A stretch of DNA of 52,476 nucleotides, from NCBI GenBank assembly GCA_023451735.1, contig JAEXYH010000074.1, forward strand, positions 1 to 52,476, in the 5' to 3' direction. Positions within the stretch are counted from its first letter, which is position 1, and every line of letters starts with the position of its first letter. The position numbers were made by a program, and so were the translations under genes. This document shows, piece after piece, positions 1 to 7,824 of the stretch. The stretch is from Pseudomonadota bacterium (GTDB taxonomy: Bacteria; Pseudomonadota; Alphaproteobacteria; Rhizobiales; Rhizobiaceae). A model generated the notes under the pieces. It was not told the DNA's origin. It made no database searches and was given only the letters and a program-made list of their open reading frames with translations.

Positions 1-125
1 CCAACCATATCCAGGTCGTCTACGCGAACTCGGCGGCCGAAGCCGATCGCGCAGCGCTCGCCAAGGCCGCACTGGCGGCCGAACTCGGGCTCGAGGTCAA
101 CTTCTGCGGCGTCGAACTGGGGTGA
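1..125 (+). CDS. C-terminal fragment of an unidentified protein (possibly sugar-isomerase-like)
   Basis: An open frame enters at the left edge (first full codon at position 3) and ends at TGA 123-125. The last 40 residues begin NHIQVVYANSAAEAD and end CGVELG. The NH-x-hydrophobic start and Ala-rich helix vaguely recall the C-terminal end of L-fucose/arabinose-isomerase-like proteins, but this is a weak impression from a short piece. Codon use and the terminator just downstream (155-182) support a real gene end. The function should be treated as unknown; the rest of the gene lies outside the window. Confidence 0.55.
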   Translation, partial: NHIQVVYANSAAEADRAALAKAALAAELGLEVNFCGVELG

Positions 126-154
126 GGCGACGTGTAGCCGGTCGACGTTTCGGG

Positions 155-182
155 GAGGGCGATGCAGTCGCCCTCTCTTTTT
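155..182 (+). terminator. Rho-independent terminator after the left-edge gene
   Basis: A perfect 8-bp stem (gagggcga 155-162, tcgccctc 168-175) closes a 5-nt loop and is followed by TCTTTTTG. It sits 30 bp after the stop codon of the partial plus-strand gene. It also separates that gene from the convergent minus-strand operon ending at 198. Confidence 0.75.
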
Positions 183-197
183 GCTTGTCGTCCGACG

Positions 198-1085
198 TCA
201 TGTGTCCTGCGTCTGACGCAACATGCGGATGATGGCCGAAAAGTCCTCGGCGCCATGGCCTGTACGTTCGAATGCCGCATAAACTTCAGCCGCATGCGCC
301 CCAAGCGGTGTTCTGGCGCCGCTATGTTTTGCCGCCTCCTGTGACAGAAGCAGGTCCTTCAGCATGAGGGCCGCGGCAAAACCCGGCTTGTAATCGTTGT
401 TTGCCGGCGAGGTCGGCACCGGGCCGGGGACGGGGCAATAGGTGGTCAGCGACCAGCATTGACCGGACGAGGTCGAGGCCACGTCGAACAGCGCCTGATG
501 CGAAAGACCGAGCTTTTCTGCCAGAACGAAGGCTTCGCTGACGCCAATCATCGAGATGCCGAGGATCATGTTGTTGCAGATTTTTGCCGCCTGACCCGCA
601 CCGTTGCCGCCACAGTGGACGATCTTCTTGCCCATGGCTTCGAGGATCGGCTTCCCCGAGGCGAAGGCGTCATCCGAACCGCCGACCATAAAGGTGAGCG
701 TACCCGCGGCTGCACCCGTCGTTCCGCCGGAGACCGGGGCGTCCAGCGAGGGGCAGTTCATCACGCCGGCGAGCCCGTGGGCCTGACGGGCGCTGTCCAC
801 ATCGACGGTCGAGCAATCGATTAGAAGTGTGCCTTCCGCCACCAGCGTGGCAAGGTCGGTCCAGACGGACACGACATGCTGGCCCTTGGGCAGCATGGTG
901 ATGACGCATTCGGCATCCCGCACGGCTTCGGCAAGCGATGTTGCCGGATCGATTCCGGCTTCGGCTGCGGCTTTGACGGAAGCTTCGGAGAGATCGAAAC
1001 CGGAGACCGCATGTCCCGCTTTTACAAGGTTTGCGGCCATGGGGCCGCCCATGTTTCCGAGGCCAATGAATGCGATCCGGGTCAT
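198..1085 (-). CDS. 3-hydroxyisobutyrate dehydrogenase family protein
   Basis: This 295-residue NAD(P)-dependent beta-hydroxyacid dehydrogenase has the usual family length. The Rossmann motif GLGNMGGPMAANL is at residues 8-20, the substrate-binding APVSGG at 116-121, and the catalytic lysine is K168 in GAGQAAKICNN. This arrangement matches MmsB/3-hydroxyisobutyrate dehydrogenase; relatives act on tartronate semialdehyde or other short beta-hydroxyacids, so the substrate is not fixed by sequence. It is the last gene of a minus-strand operon that starts with livK at 7637. The gap to the GMC oxidoreductase upstream is only 34 bp. That context suggests it oxidises a product of the imported compound rather than serving general valine catabolism. 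Confidence 0.85.
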   Translation of the reverse strand: MTRIAFIGLGNMGGPMAANLVKAGHAVSGFDLSEASVKAAAEAGIDPATSLAEAVRDAECVITMLPKGQHVVSVWTDLATLVAEGTLLIDCSTVDVDSARQAHGLAGVMNCPSLDAPVSGGTTGAAAGTLTFMVGGSDDAFASGKPILEAMGKKIVHCGGNGAGQAAKICNNMILGISMIGVSEAFVLAEKLGLSHQALFDVASTSSGQCWSLTTYCPVPGPVPTSPANNDYKPGFAAALMLKDLLLSQEAAKHSGARTPLGAHAAEVYAAFERTGHGAEDFSAIIRMLRQTQDT

Positions 1086-1119
1086 GTCGTCTTTCCCTTT
1101 CGTCTTGCGCCGATTGTCG

Positions 1120-2715
1120 TCAGTGATTGTCCGCCAGGATCATCTCTGCTGCCTTTTCGGCAATCATGATCGTCGGCGAATTGGTGTTGCCGGAAGTTAT
1201 GTTCGGCATGATCGAGGCATCGGCGATGCGCAGTTTTCCGAGTGCTCGAAGCTTCAGCCGCGGATCGACGACGCTGTCCGGATCGGCGCCCATGCGGGCA
1301 GTACCGACCGGATGAAAGATCGTCGTGCCGATTTCGCCCGCGGCACGCTCCAGATCGGCATCCGTCTCGTAAGCCGGGCCGGGCTTGTATTCCTCAGGAT
1401 TGTAGCGCGCGAATGCCGGTTTTTTGACGATCTCGCGGGTCAGGCGGATCGATCTTATCGCGACGTCCCGGTCTGCGGCGGTCGAGAGATAATTCGGGCG
1501 GATCGCAGGTGCTGCGGCGAAATCCGGGCCTTTCAGATGGACCGAACCGCGGCTTTCGGGCCTCAGATTGCAGACACTCGCCGTCATCGCCGGGAAGGCG
1601 TGGACCGGTTCTCCGAAACGGTCGAGCGAAACAGGCTGGACGTGATATTCGAGGTCGGCGGTTTCCTTGTCGAGACCTGATTTCGTGAATATGCCGAGTT
1701 GGCTCGGGGCCATGGACATCGGGCCAGAGCGTTTCAGGGCATATTCCAGTCCGATCGCCGCCTTTCCGAGAAGGCGGGATGCCTTTTCATTTAGTGTAGG
1801 CACGCCGTTGACCTTGTAAACGAGGCGGAGCTGCAGATGATCCTGCAGGTTTTCGCCGACGCCTTTTACTTCCTTCACGACCTCGACACCGGCATTGGAA
1901 AGTATGTCGCCGCCGCCGATGCCGGAGAGTTCCAGTACATGCGGCGTGCCGATCGCGCCCGCTGAAAGAATGGTTTCGCGGCGGGCATGGGCGGTCTTAG
2001 TGATGCCGTCATGCTGGAATTCGACGCCCTTCACCTCGCCGGCCTCAATGATCAGCTTTCGCACATGGGCTTTGGTCAGGACGTTGAGGTTAGGGCGCTT
2101 GATTGCCGGGCGCAGAAAAGCTTTCGATGTGTTCCAGCGGATGCCGGAGCGCTGGTTGACGTCGAAATAGCTGGATCCTTCGTTGTCGCCGCGGTTGAAA
2201 TCGTCGATGGCGGGAATGCCGGCTTCTTCGGCGGCCTTTTGGAAGGCGTCGAGTACGGCCCAGCGGACACGCGCCTTTTCTACCCGCCATTCGCCGCCGG
2301 CGCCGTGCATCGTGTCGGCGCCCTTGTAGAAATCCTGGCTCTTTTTGAAGAGCGGCAACACGTCATCCCAGCCCCAGCCGGTGCAGCCCATCTGCCGCCA
2401 GAGATCGTAGTCACGCGCCTGGCCGCGCATATAGATCATGCCGTTGATCGACGAGCATCCGCCGAGCAGTTTTCCGCGTGGATAGCTGAGCGAGCGGCCG
2501 TTCAGCCCCTTTTCCTTTTCGGTGGTGAAACACCAGTCGGTGCGCGGGTTGTTGATGCAGTAGAGATAACCGACCGGAATATGGACCCAGTGATAATTGT
2601 CGTTGCCACCGGCCTCAAGTAGAAGAACGCGATTGCGGCTGTCTTCCGACAAGCGGTTGGCGAGCACGCAGCCGGCGCTGCCTGCACCGATGATGATGTA
2701 ATCGTAGGTTTCCAT
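1120..2715 (-). CDS. GMC family FAD-dependent oxidoreductase (choline/alcohol dehydrogenase-like)
   Basis: The 531-residue protein opens with the FAD-binding dinucleotide fold YDYIIIGAGSAGCVLANRL and carries the GMC region GKLLGGCSSINGMIYMRG. The C-terminal domain has the catalytic His/Asn pair: H468 in IFHPVGT and Asn in the NTNSPT segment near 510-512. Length and motifs match choline-dehydrogenase-like and alkyl/aryl alcohol dehydrogenases. The substrate is unknown. It lies 12 bp downstream of livM and 34 bp upstream of the hydroxyacid dehydrogenase, all on the minus strand. An operon for uptake and oxidation of an alcohol- or hydroxyl-bearing carbon source is the simplest reading. Confidence 0.88.
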   Translation of the reverse strand: METYDYIIIGAGSAGCVLANRLSEDSRNRVLLLEAGGNDNYHWVHIPVGYLYCINNPRTDWCFTTEKEKGLNGRSLSYPRGKLLGGCSSINGMIYMRGQARDYDLWRQMGCTGWGWDDVLPLFKKSQDFYKGADTMHGAGGEWRVEKARVRWAVLDAFQKAAEEAGIPAIDDFNRGDNEGSSYFDVNQRSGIRWNTSKAFLRPAIKRPNLNVLTKAHVRKLIIEAGEVKGVEFQHDGITKTAHARRETILSAGAIGTPHVLELSGIGGGDILSNAGVEVVKEVKGVGENLQDHLQLRLVYKVNGVPTLNEKASRLLGKAAIGLEYALKRSGPMSMAPSQLGIFTKSGLDKETADLEYHVQPVSLDRFGEPVHAFPAMTASVCNLRPESRGSVHLKGPDFAAAPAIRPNYLSTAADRDVAIRSIRLTREIVKKPAFARYNPEEYKPGPAYETDADLERAAGEIGTTIFHPVGTARMGADPDSVVDPRLKLRALGKLRIADASIMPNITSGNTNSPTIMIAEKAAEMILADNH

Positions 2716-2727
2716 TTCACTCGCCGA

Positions 2728-3732
2728 TCAGCGCCTGTGCTCGAAGCCAAGCTTGCGACCCAGCCTTGAGGCGTAGAATTCTCCGATGATGCCGCGGCGG
2801 AAGAGGAGGACGCAGACCATGAAGACGACGCCGGTGATGATGGTGACCGGAAATTGCGAGGTTGCGAGGTAGTTCTGCAACGTCACGACAAGCCCTGCAC
2901 CGAAGATCGGGCCGATCAGCGTGCCGATGCCGCCCAGCAGCGTCATGAGGATGACTTCGCCGGACATCTGCCAGCCGACATCGGTAAGTGTTGCGAACTG
3001 GAAGACCAGTGCCTTGGTGCCGCCGGCAAGCCCCGCAAGCGCTGCCGACATGACGAAGGCGCCGAGCTTGTAGCGGGCCACCGAATAACCGAGCGAAATG
3101 GCGCGCTGTTCGTTTTCGCGGATCGATTTCAGGATCATGCCGAAGGGCGAGTTAATGAAGCGCCAGATGACGATCATGCCGATCAGGAATACGGCCAGCA
3201 CGAAATAATACATGTTGGTCGTGTCGTTGAGATCGATAAACCCGAAGAGATGGCCGCGCGGCACGGACTGGATGCCGTCCTCGCCATGGGTGAAGGATGC
3301 CTGCAGGCAGAAGAAGAAGAACATCTGCGACAGGGCGAGCGTGATCATGGCGAAATAGATGCCCTGCCGGCGGATGGCGAAAAAGCCCATGATCAGGCCG
3401 AGCGCAGCCGCCCCCGCAACGCCGATGAGGATGCCGATCTCCGGCGTGACGCCCCATTCCTTCACCACATGGGCGGTGAAATAGGCAGCACCGCCGAAGA
3501 AGGTCGCGTGGCCGAAGGATAAGAGGCCGGTATAGCCGAGCAGGAGATTGAAGGCGCAGGCGAACAGCGCGAAGCAGAGCAGCTTCATCAGGAAGATCGG
3601 GTAGAAGAACAGCGGCGCCACGATCAGCAGGACGAGGCCGATGCCGAGGAATGCCGCATAGGCTTTCGAGGCGTTTGCCGAACGCTCGGTGCGGGCGGTT
3701 GTCGTTGTGGTCGAATGGGCGACATGGCTCAT
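2728..3732 (-). CDS. livM: Branched-chain-amino-acid-type ABC transporter permease LivM
   Basis: This 334-residue inner-membrane protein has a hydrophilic N-terminus and multiple hydrophobic segments starting near residue 30. The LivM signature stretch LLLGYTGLLSFGHATFFGGA is typical, as is the cytoplasmic loop with SIRENEQRAISLGYSVARYKL that contacts the ATPases. It pairs with LivH 15 bp upstream and forms the membrane channel with LivF/LivG. Family members import branched-chain amino acids, amides, urea or aromatic acids. The downstream oxidoreductases suggest the substrate here is not simply leucine. The ATG at 3732 is chosen because it follows the LivH stop closely and gives a normal length. 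Confidence 0.92.
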   Translation of the reverse strand: MSHVAHSTTTTTARTERSANASKAYAAFLGIGLVLLIVAPLFFYPIFLMKLLCFALFACAFNLLLGYTGLLSFGHATFFGGAAYFTAHVVKEWGVTPEIGILIGVAGAAALGLIMGFFAIRRQGIYFAMITLALSQMFFFFCLQASFTHGEDGIQSVPRGHLFGFIDLNDTTNMYYFVLAVFLIGMIVIWRFINSPFGMILKSIRENEQRAISLGYSVARYKLGAFVMSAALAGLAGGTKALVFQFATLTDVGWQMSGEVILMTLLGGIGTLIGPIFGAGLVVTLQNYLATSQFPVTIITGVVFMVCVLLFRRGIIGEFYASRLGRKLGFEHRR

Positions 3733-3747
3733 GGCATTTTGCCTCGC

Positions 3748-4635
3748 TTACGCATCCCGGCCGAAAAGGCCGGCAGGGCGGATGAGAAGCACGATCGCCA
3801 TGATCACGAAGATGACGATATTCGAGGCTTCCGGATAAAAGACTTTTGTCAGGCCCTCGGCGATGCCGAGCATGTAGCCGGTGACGATGGCACCCATGAT
3901 CGAGCCCATGCCGCCGACTACGACCACGGCAAAAACGACGATGATGATGTTCGATCCCATCAGCGGTGAGACCTGGTAGACCGGGGCGGCCAGCACGCCG
4001 GCAAAGGCGGCAAGACCGGCACCGAGCGCATAAGTCAGCGTCAGGAGCATCGGCACGTTGACGCCGAAGGCCTGCACCAGTGTCGGGTTTTCGGTTGCGG
4101 CTCGCAGATAGGCGCCGAGCTTGGTCTTTTCGATCAACAGCCATGTGCCGATACAGGCAATCAGCGACACGACGACCACCCAGCCGCGATAATTGGGCAG
4201 GAACATGAAGCCGAGATTGGTGGCGCCGGTGAGTGCCGGCGGCGGTGCGTAGGGCTGGCCGGAGGAACCGTAGAGGTAACGGAACGTGCCCTCGATCGTC
4301 AGTGCCAGGCCGAAGGTGAAAAGCAGGCCATAGAGATGATCGAGCTTGTAGAGCCGCGACAGCAGCAGGCGCTCTATGACCGCACCGAACAGGCCGACGA
4401 CGATCGGCGCCAGCAGAAGCGCGAACCAGTAGTTGATGCCGAAATACTGCAGCATCAGCATCGCGACAAAGGCGCCCAGCATATATTGCGCGCCATGGGC
4501 GAAGTTGATGACGCGCAAGAGGCCGAAAATGACGGCGAGGCCAAGGCTTAAGAGCGCGTAGAAGGAGCCGTTGATCAGGCCGATGAGGAGCTGGCCCATG
4601 AAGGCTTGGAGGGGGATGCCGAAGATCATGGTCAT
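3748..4635 (-). CDS. livH: Branched-chain-amino-acid-type ABC transporter permease LivH
   Basis: A 295-residue permease with about eight hydrophobic segments. The N-terminal INGSFYALLSLGLAVIFGLL and the adjacent VINFAHG motif are hallmarks of LivH. The TENPTLVQAFGVN loop is the expected ATPase-contact region. The start at 4635 is preceded by a good Shine-Dalgarno (AGGGAG about 6 nt upstream on the minus strand). It is separated from livF by 313 bp that hold a RIME-like repeat, so the operon is physically interrupted here. No terminator with a U-tract is obvious there and transcription may read through. Confidence 0.92.
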   Translation of the reverse strand: MTMIFGIPLQAFMGQLLIGLINGSFYALLSLGLAVIFGLLRVINFAHGAQYMLGAFVAMLMLQYFGINYWFALLLAPIVVGLFGAVIERLLLSRLYKLDHLYGLLFTFGLALTIEGTFRYLYGSSGQPYAPPPALTGATNLGFMFLPNYRGWVVVVSLIACIGTWLLIEKTKLGAYLRAATENPTLVQAFGVNVPMLLTLTYALGAGLAAFAGVLAAPVYQVSPLMGSNIIIVVFAVVVVGGMGSIMGAIVTGYMLGIAEGLTKVFYPEASNIVIFVIMAIVLLIRPAGLFGRDA

Positions 4636-4697
4636 ATCGATGCTCCCTCTCCAACAGTCAGTTGATCAGGTTGAAAGCGGGGCGGCAGGCTCTCCAT

Positions 4698-4871
4698 GAT
4701 CTCCCCCTTTGTGGGGGAGATGTCACGAAGTGACAGAGGGGGGTAACAACGGCTCAGCGAACTCAATTCAAAAGGATAGTGCAGGCGGTACCCCCCTCTG
4801 CCCTGCCGGGCTGCCGGGGCCGAGCCACGGGTCTCGACCCGCTCTTCGAGCCCCCCACAAGGGGGGAGATC
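4698..4871. repeat. RIME-like palindromic intergenic element inside the liv operon
   Basis: Two GC-rich arms face each other. The left arm 4698-4745 starts gatctccccctttgtggggg and ends gaggggggta; the right arm 4789-4871 starts tacccccctctg and ends cacaaggggggagatc. Each arm is itself partly self-complementary (ctccccc/gggggag). This 'cccctctg...ctcccccacaagggggagat' pattern is the kind repeated between genes in rhizobial genomes (RIME, Rhizobium-specific intergenic mosaic elements). It fills most of the livF-livH gap. Classification as RIME is from memory of the consensus; a genome-wide copy count would settle it. Confidence 0.65.
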
Positions 4872-4948
4872 GGTATGCCGCGCCGCGCCATATCCCGTGA
4901 CCCGTTTCGGAGGAAGGGCGGCCATTGTTTCGAAAATCCCAGCCATCC

Positions 4949-5653
4949 TCACACCCCCAGAACCTTGTGCAGCGTATCCATGCGCTGCGGCAGTTCGCCG
5001 ACCGGAAAATCCGCCACCATCTTGCCGTGGTCCATCAGGTAGAAGCGGTCCGCCACGCGACTGGCGAAGCGGAAGTTCTGTTCGACCATCAGCACCGTCA
5101 TGCCGCGTTGCTTCAGCGTCTTCAAAACCTCGCCGATGCGCTGGACGATGACGGGGGCGAGGCCCTCCGTCGGTTCGTCGAGGATAAGGAGCTTGACGCC
5201 GGTACGCAGGATGCGGGCGATGGCGAGCATCTGCTGTTCGCCGCCCGACAGTTTTGTGCCGGGGCTGGAACGTCTTTCGTGGAGGTTCGGAAAGAGTGCA
5301 TAGATTTCATCGAGCGGCATGCCGCCTTCGGCGACGACCGGCGGCAGCATCAGGTTTTCGTCCACCGTCAGCGTCGAGAAGATGCCGCGCTCTTCCGGCA
5401 CGAAGCCGAGACCGGCATGGGCGGTCCGGTGCAGAGGCACTCCGAGCATATCCTTGCCGGCAAAGCGGATCTCGCCCTTGCGTTCGCGAATGATGCCCAT
5501 GATGGTTCTAAGCGTCGTCGTCTTGCCGACGCCGTTGCGGCCAAGAATGGTGATTGTCTCACCTTCGCCGACCGTCATGTTGACGCCGTGCAGGATGTGG
5601 CTTTCGCCGTACCAGGCATTGAGATTGGAGACCTCGAGAAGCGGTTTTGCCAT
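4949..5653 (-). CDS. livF: Branched-chain-amino-acid-type ABC transporter ATP-binding protein LivF
   Basis: This 234-residue ATPase starts MAKPLLEVSNLNAWYGESHILHGV. It has Walker A GRNGVGKT, signature LSGGEQQMLAIARIL, Walker B LLILDEPTEGLAP and the H-loop MVEQN, as in LivF. I chose the ATG at 5653, which overlaps the livG stop as TGATG, over an in-frame GTG one codon earlier at 5656; the coupled start is typical of liv operons. Together with LivG it powers the LivHM channel at the cytoplasmic face. The RIME-like element lies directly downstream. Confidence 0.92.
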   Translation of the reverse strand: MAKPLLEVSNLNAWYGESHILHGVNMTVGEGETITILGRNGVGKTTTLRTIMGIIRERKGEIRFAGKDMLGVPLHRTAHAGLGFVPEERGIFSTLTVDENLMLPPVVAEGGMPLDEIYALFPNLHERRSSPGTKLSGGEQQMLAIARILRTGVKLLILDEPTEGLAPVIVQRIGEVLKTLKQRGMTVLMVEQNFRFASRVADRFYLMDHGKMVADFPVGELPQRMDTLHKVLGV

Positions 5654-6435
5654 CACGCGTCCTCCGTGCCCATATAGGCGAGCCGCACGCGCTCAGCCTG
5701 CGCCACCGTCGCATAGTCGCCTTCGGCAAGGATTTCGCCGCGCTGCAAAACCGTGACGTGGTGACAGATGTCGGCGACAACCGAGAGATTGTGTTCCACC
5801 ATCAAGACGGCGCGGGTCTTTGCCACCTCGCGGATGATGCTGGAGACGGTACCGATGTCTTCCTGGCCCATTCCAGCCATGGGTTCGTCGAGCAGAAGAA
5901 CTTTCGGGTCGAGCGCCAGTGTGGTGGCGATTTCCAGTACGCGCTTGCGTCCATAGGACAAGTCCGCAGCCATCGCATTGCGCTCGCGCTTCAACCCGAC
6001 GGTCTCGATCAGTTCGTCGGCACGGGTGTTCAGGCGATCGAGCGAGGAGGTGGGCAGCCAGAACTGGGTCGACAATCCGTTCGGCCGCTGAAGGGCGACG
6101 CGGACATTGTCTAGCACGGTCAGATGCGGGAAGACTGCCGAGATCTGGAACGAGCGGACCAGGCCCATGCGGGCCACCTTGTCCGGCGGAGTTTTGGTGA
6201 TGTCGGTGCCGAGAAGCGTGATCGAGCCTGCGCTCGGCTGCAGGAATTTTGTCAGCAGGTTGAAAACCGTGGTCTTGCCGGCGCCGTTCGGGCCGATCAA
6301 GGCGTGCACGCGGGCGTCGTGGATATCGAGGTCGACATCCTTCACTGCGGCAAAAGCGCCAAAACTCTTGGAGAGACCGCGGGCGGACAAGACCACCCGC
6401 GGCTCCTCGTGCAGTTCCTGTGCAGGCGCTGCCAT
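5653..6435 (-). CDS. livG: Branched-chain-amino-acid-type ABC transporter ATP-binding protein LivG
   Basis: A 260-residue ATPase with Walker A GPNGAGKTT, the LivG-type signature LSYGRKRVLEIATTLAL, Walker B VLLLDEPMAGM and MVEHNLSVV. The open frame could begin 18 bp earlier at 6453, but the ATG at 6435 overlaps the stop of the substrate-binding gene as TAATG. That gives the normal length with translational coupling. The 3' end overlaps the livF start by one base. It is the partner of LivF in the importer encoded across 2728-7637. Confidence 0.92.
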   Translation of the reverse strand: MAAPAQELHEEPRVVLSARGLSKSFGAFAAVKDVDLDIHDARVHALIGPNGAGKTTVFNLLTKFLQPSAGSITLLGTDITKTPPDKVARMGLVRSFQISAVFPHLTVLDNVRVALQRPNGLSTQFWLPTSSLDRLNTRADELIETVGLKRERNAMAADLSYGRKRVLEIATTLALDPKVLLLDEPMAGMGQEDIGTVSSIIREVAKTRAVLMVEHNLSVVADICHHVTVLQRGEILAEGDYATVAQAERVRLAYMGTEDA

Positions 6436-7637
6436 TATTTCACCAGCTCGCAACCGGCTTTGGCAGGATCGAGATAGGCATCCTTGCCGGGAATGGTGGC
6501 GAGCACGTTGTAATAGTCCCAGGGTTCCTTGCTGTCGGCCGGTTTCTTGACCTGCAGGAGATACATGTCATGGATCATGCGGCCGTTGGCAGCCACCGTG
6601 CCGCCGCGACCGAAGAAGTCGTCCACCGGCATGTCTCGCATGGCCTTGGCCACCGCATCGGCGTCGTCGGAGCCGGCCTTTTCGACCGCCTTCAGATAAT
6701 GGGTGACGGCGGAATAGGTGCCGGCATGGACCATGTTGGGCATTTTCTGGGTTCTGGCGAAGAATTTCTTGCCGAATTCGCGGCTCTTGTCGTCGAGGTT
6801 CCAGTAATAGCCCTCGGTGAGCGTCAGGCCCTGCGCGGCTTCAAGGCCGAGGCCATGGACCTCGGCGAGGGTGAAGAGCAGTGCCGCGAGGTTTTGGCCA
6901 CCCTGCGTGATACCGAATTCGGCGGCCTGCTTGATCGTGTTTGCCGTGTCGAGGCCGGCATTGGCAAGGCCGATGACCTTGGCGCCGGAAGACTGGGCCT
7001 GCAGCAGGAAGGACGAAAAGTCCTGGCTGGAGAGCGGATGACGCACCGAGCCGAGTACCTTGCCGCCATTGGCCTTGACGTAGTCGCTGGTCTGCTGTTC
7101 CAGCGAATAGCCGAAAGCGTAGTCGGCGGTCAGGAAGAACCACGTATCGCCGCCCTGCTTGACCATGGCGCCGCCGGTGCCGACGGCGAGCGCATGGGTG
7201 TCATAGGCCCAGTGGAAACCGTAGGGGGTGCAGGCCTTGCCAGTCAGATCGACGGTGGCTGCACCGGTATTGATGGTGATCTTCTTCTTGTCCTTGGACA
7301 GCGCCTGGACGGCGAGACCGACCGACGATGTGGTCAGGTCCATGATCGCATCGACCTGTTCGGTATCATACCACTGGCGGGCGATGTTGGAGGCGACGTC
7401 CGGCTTGTTCTGGTGATCGGCATTGACGAGTTCGACCGGGACACCCAGCACCTTGCCGCCGTAATCCTCGATCGCCATCTTGGCGGCCTCGACCGACGAC
7501 TTGCCGCCGAAGTCGGCATAGACACCCGACTGGTCGTTCAGGATGCCGATCTTAACTTTCCCGTCTGATGCCGATTGAGCAAATGCAGTGCCGCTCGCCA
7601 GCAGCATGGCCAGCGACGTCAGGAACGTCTTACGCAT
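6435..7637 (-). CDS. livK: ABC transporter substrate-binding protein, branched-chain-amino-acid family (LivK-like)
   Basis: A 400-residue periplasmic protein with a clear signal peptide: MRKTFLTSLAMLLASGTAFA, cleaved near residue 20. The mature start KVKIGILNDQSGVYADFGGK is typical of Peripla_BP_6 proteins. Conserved features include DHQNKPDVASNIARQWYD and LTADYAFGYSLEQQ. It is the first gene of the minus-strand liv operon and has a good Shine-Dalgarno (GGGAGGAGAC just upstream). Its promoter faces that of the lysR gene at 7825, with a 12-bp inverted repeat between them. Ligand identity cannot be read from sequence; many rhizobial homologues bind non-amino-acid ligands. Confidence 0.9.
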   Translation of the reverse strand: MRKTFLTSLAMLLASGTAFAQSASDGKVKIGILNDQSGVYADFGGKSSVEAAKMAIEDYGGKVLGVPVELVNADHQNKPDVASNIARQWYDTEQVDAIMDLTTSSVGLAVQALSKDKKKITINTGAATVDLTGKACTPYGFHWAYDTHALAVGTGGAMVKQGGDTWFFLTADYAFGYSLEQQTSDYVKANGGKVLGSVRHPLSSQDFSSFLLQAQSSGAKVIGLANAGLDTANTIKQAAEFGITQGGQNLAALLFTLAEVHGLGLEAAQGLTLTEGYYWNLDDKSREFGKKFFARTQKMPNMVHAGTYSAVTHYLKAVEKAGSDDADAVAKAMRDMPVDDFFGRGGTVAANGRMIHDMYLLQVKKPADSKEPWDYYNVLATIPGKDAYLDPAKAGCELVK

Positions 7638-7668
7638 AAGGTCTCCTCCCAGAGATTGCAGAGCGCTA

Positions 7669-7801
7669 ATCTGTTCAAAATTGGCAGGCCGCCCTCCTCA
7701 AAGCAGCACTTCCATAAGCACATCGTTGAGGAAAACGGCCGTTGACGCAAGAAGCAGAGCGTTATTAATTGCGGACAGCATCTGTGCATTTTTGAACAGA
7801 T
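7669..7801. promoter_or_regulatory. Divergent livK/lysR control region with a perfect split inverted repeat
   Basis: The 12-mer atctgttcaaaa at 7669-7680 is exactly mirrored by ttttgaacagat at 7790-7801. One copy lies about 30 bp upstream of the livK start and the other about 23 bp upstream of the lysR start. The regulator is transcribed away from the operon, as is usual for LysR-controlled genes. Paired half-sites near each start could serve autorepression and co-inducer-dependent activation. The match is directly visible; the role as LysR operator is inference. Confidence 0.5.
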
Positions 7802-7824
7802 CAGGGAGTGGAGCGGGTGACAGC

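Noticed and set aside
3152..4654. 500-residue minus-strand open frame across livM and livH
   Set aside because: It is out of frame with two clear permease genes, is Arg/His/Pro-rich without membrane segments, and is a typical GC-rich shadow.
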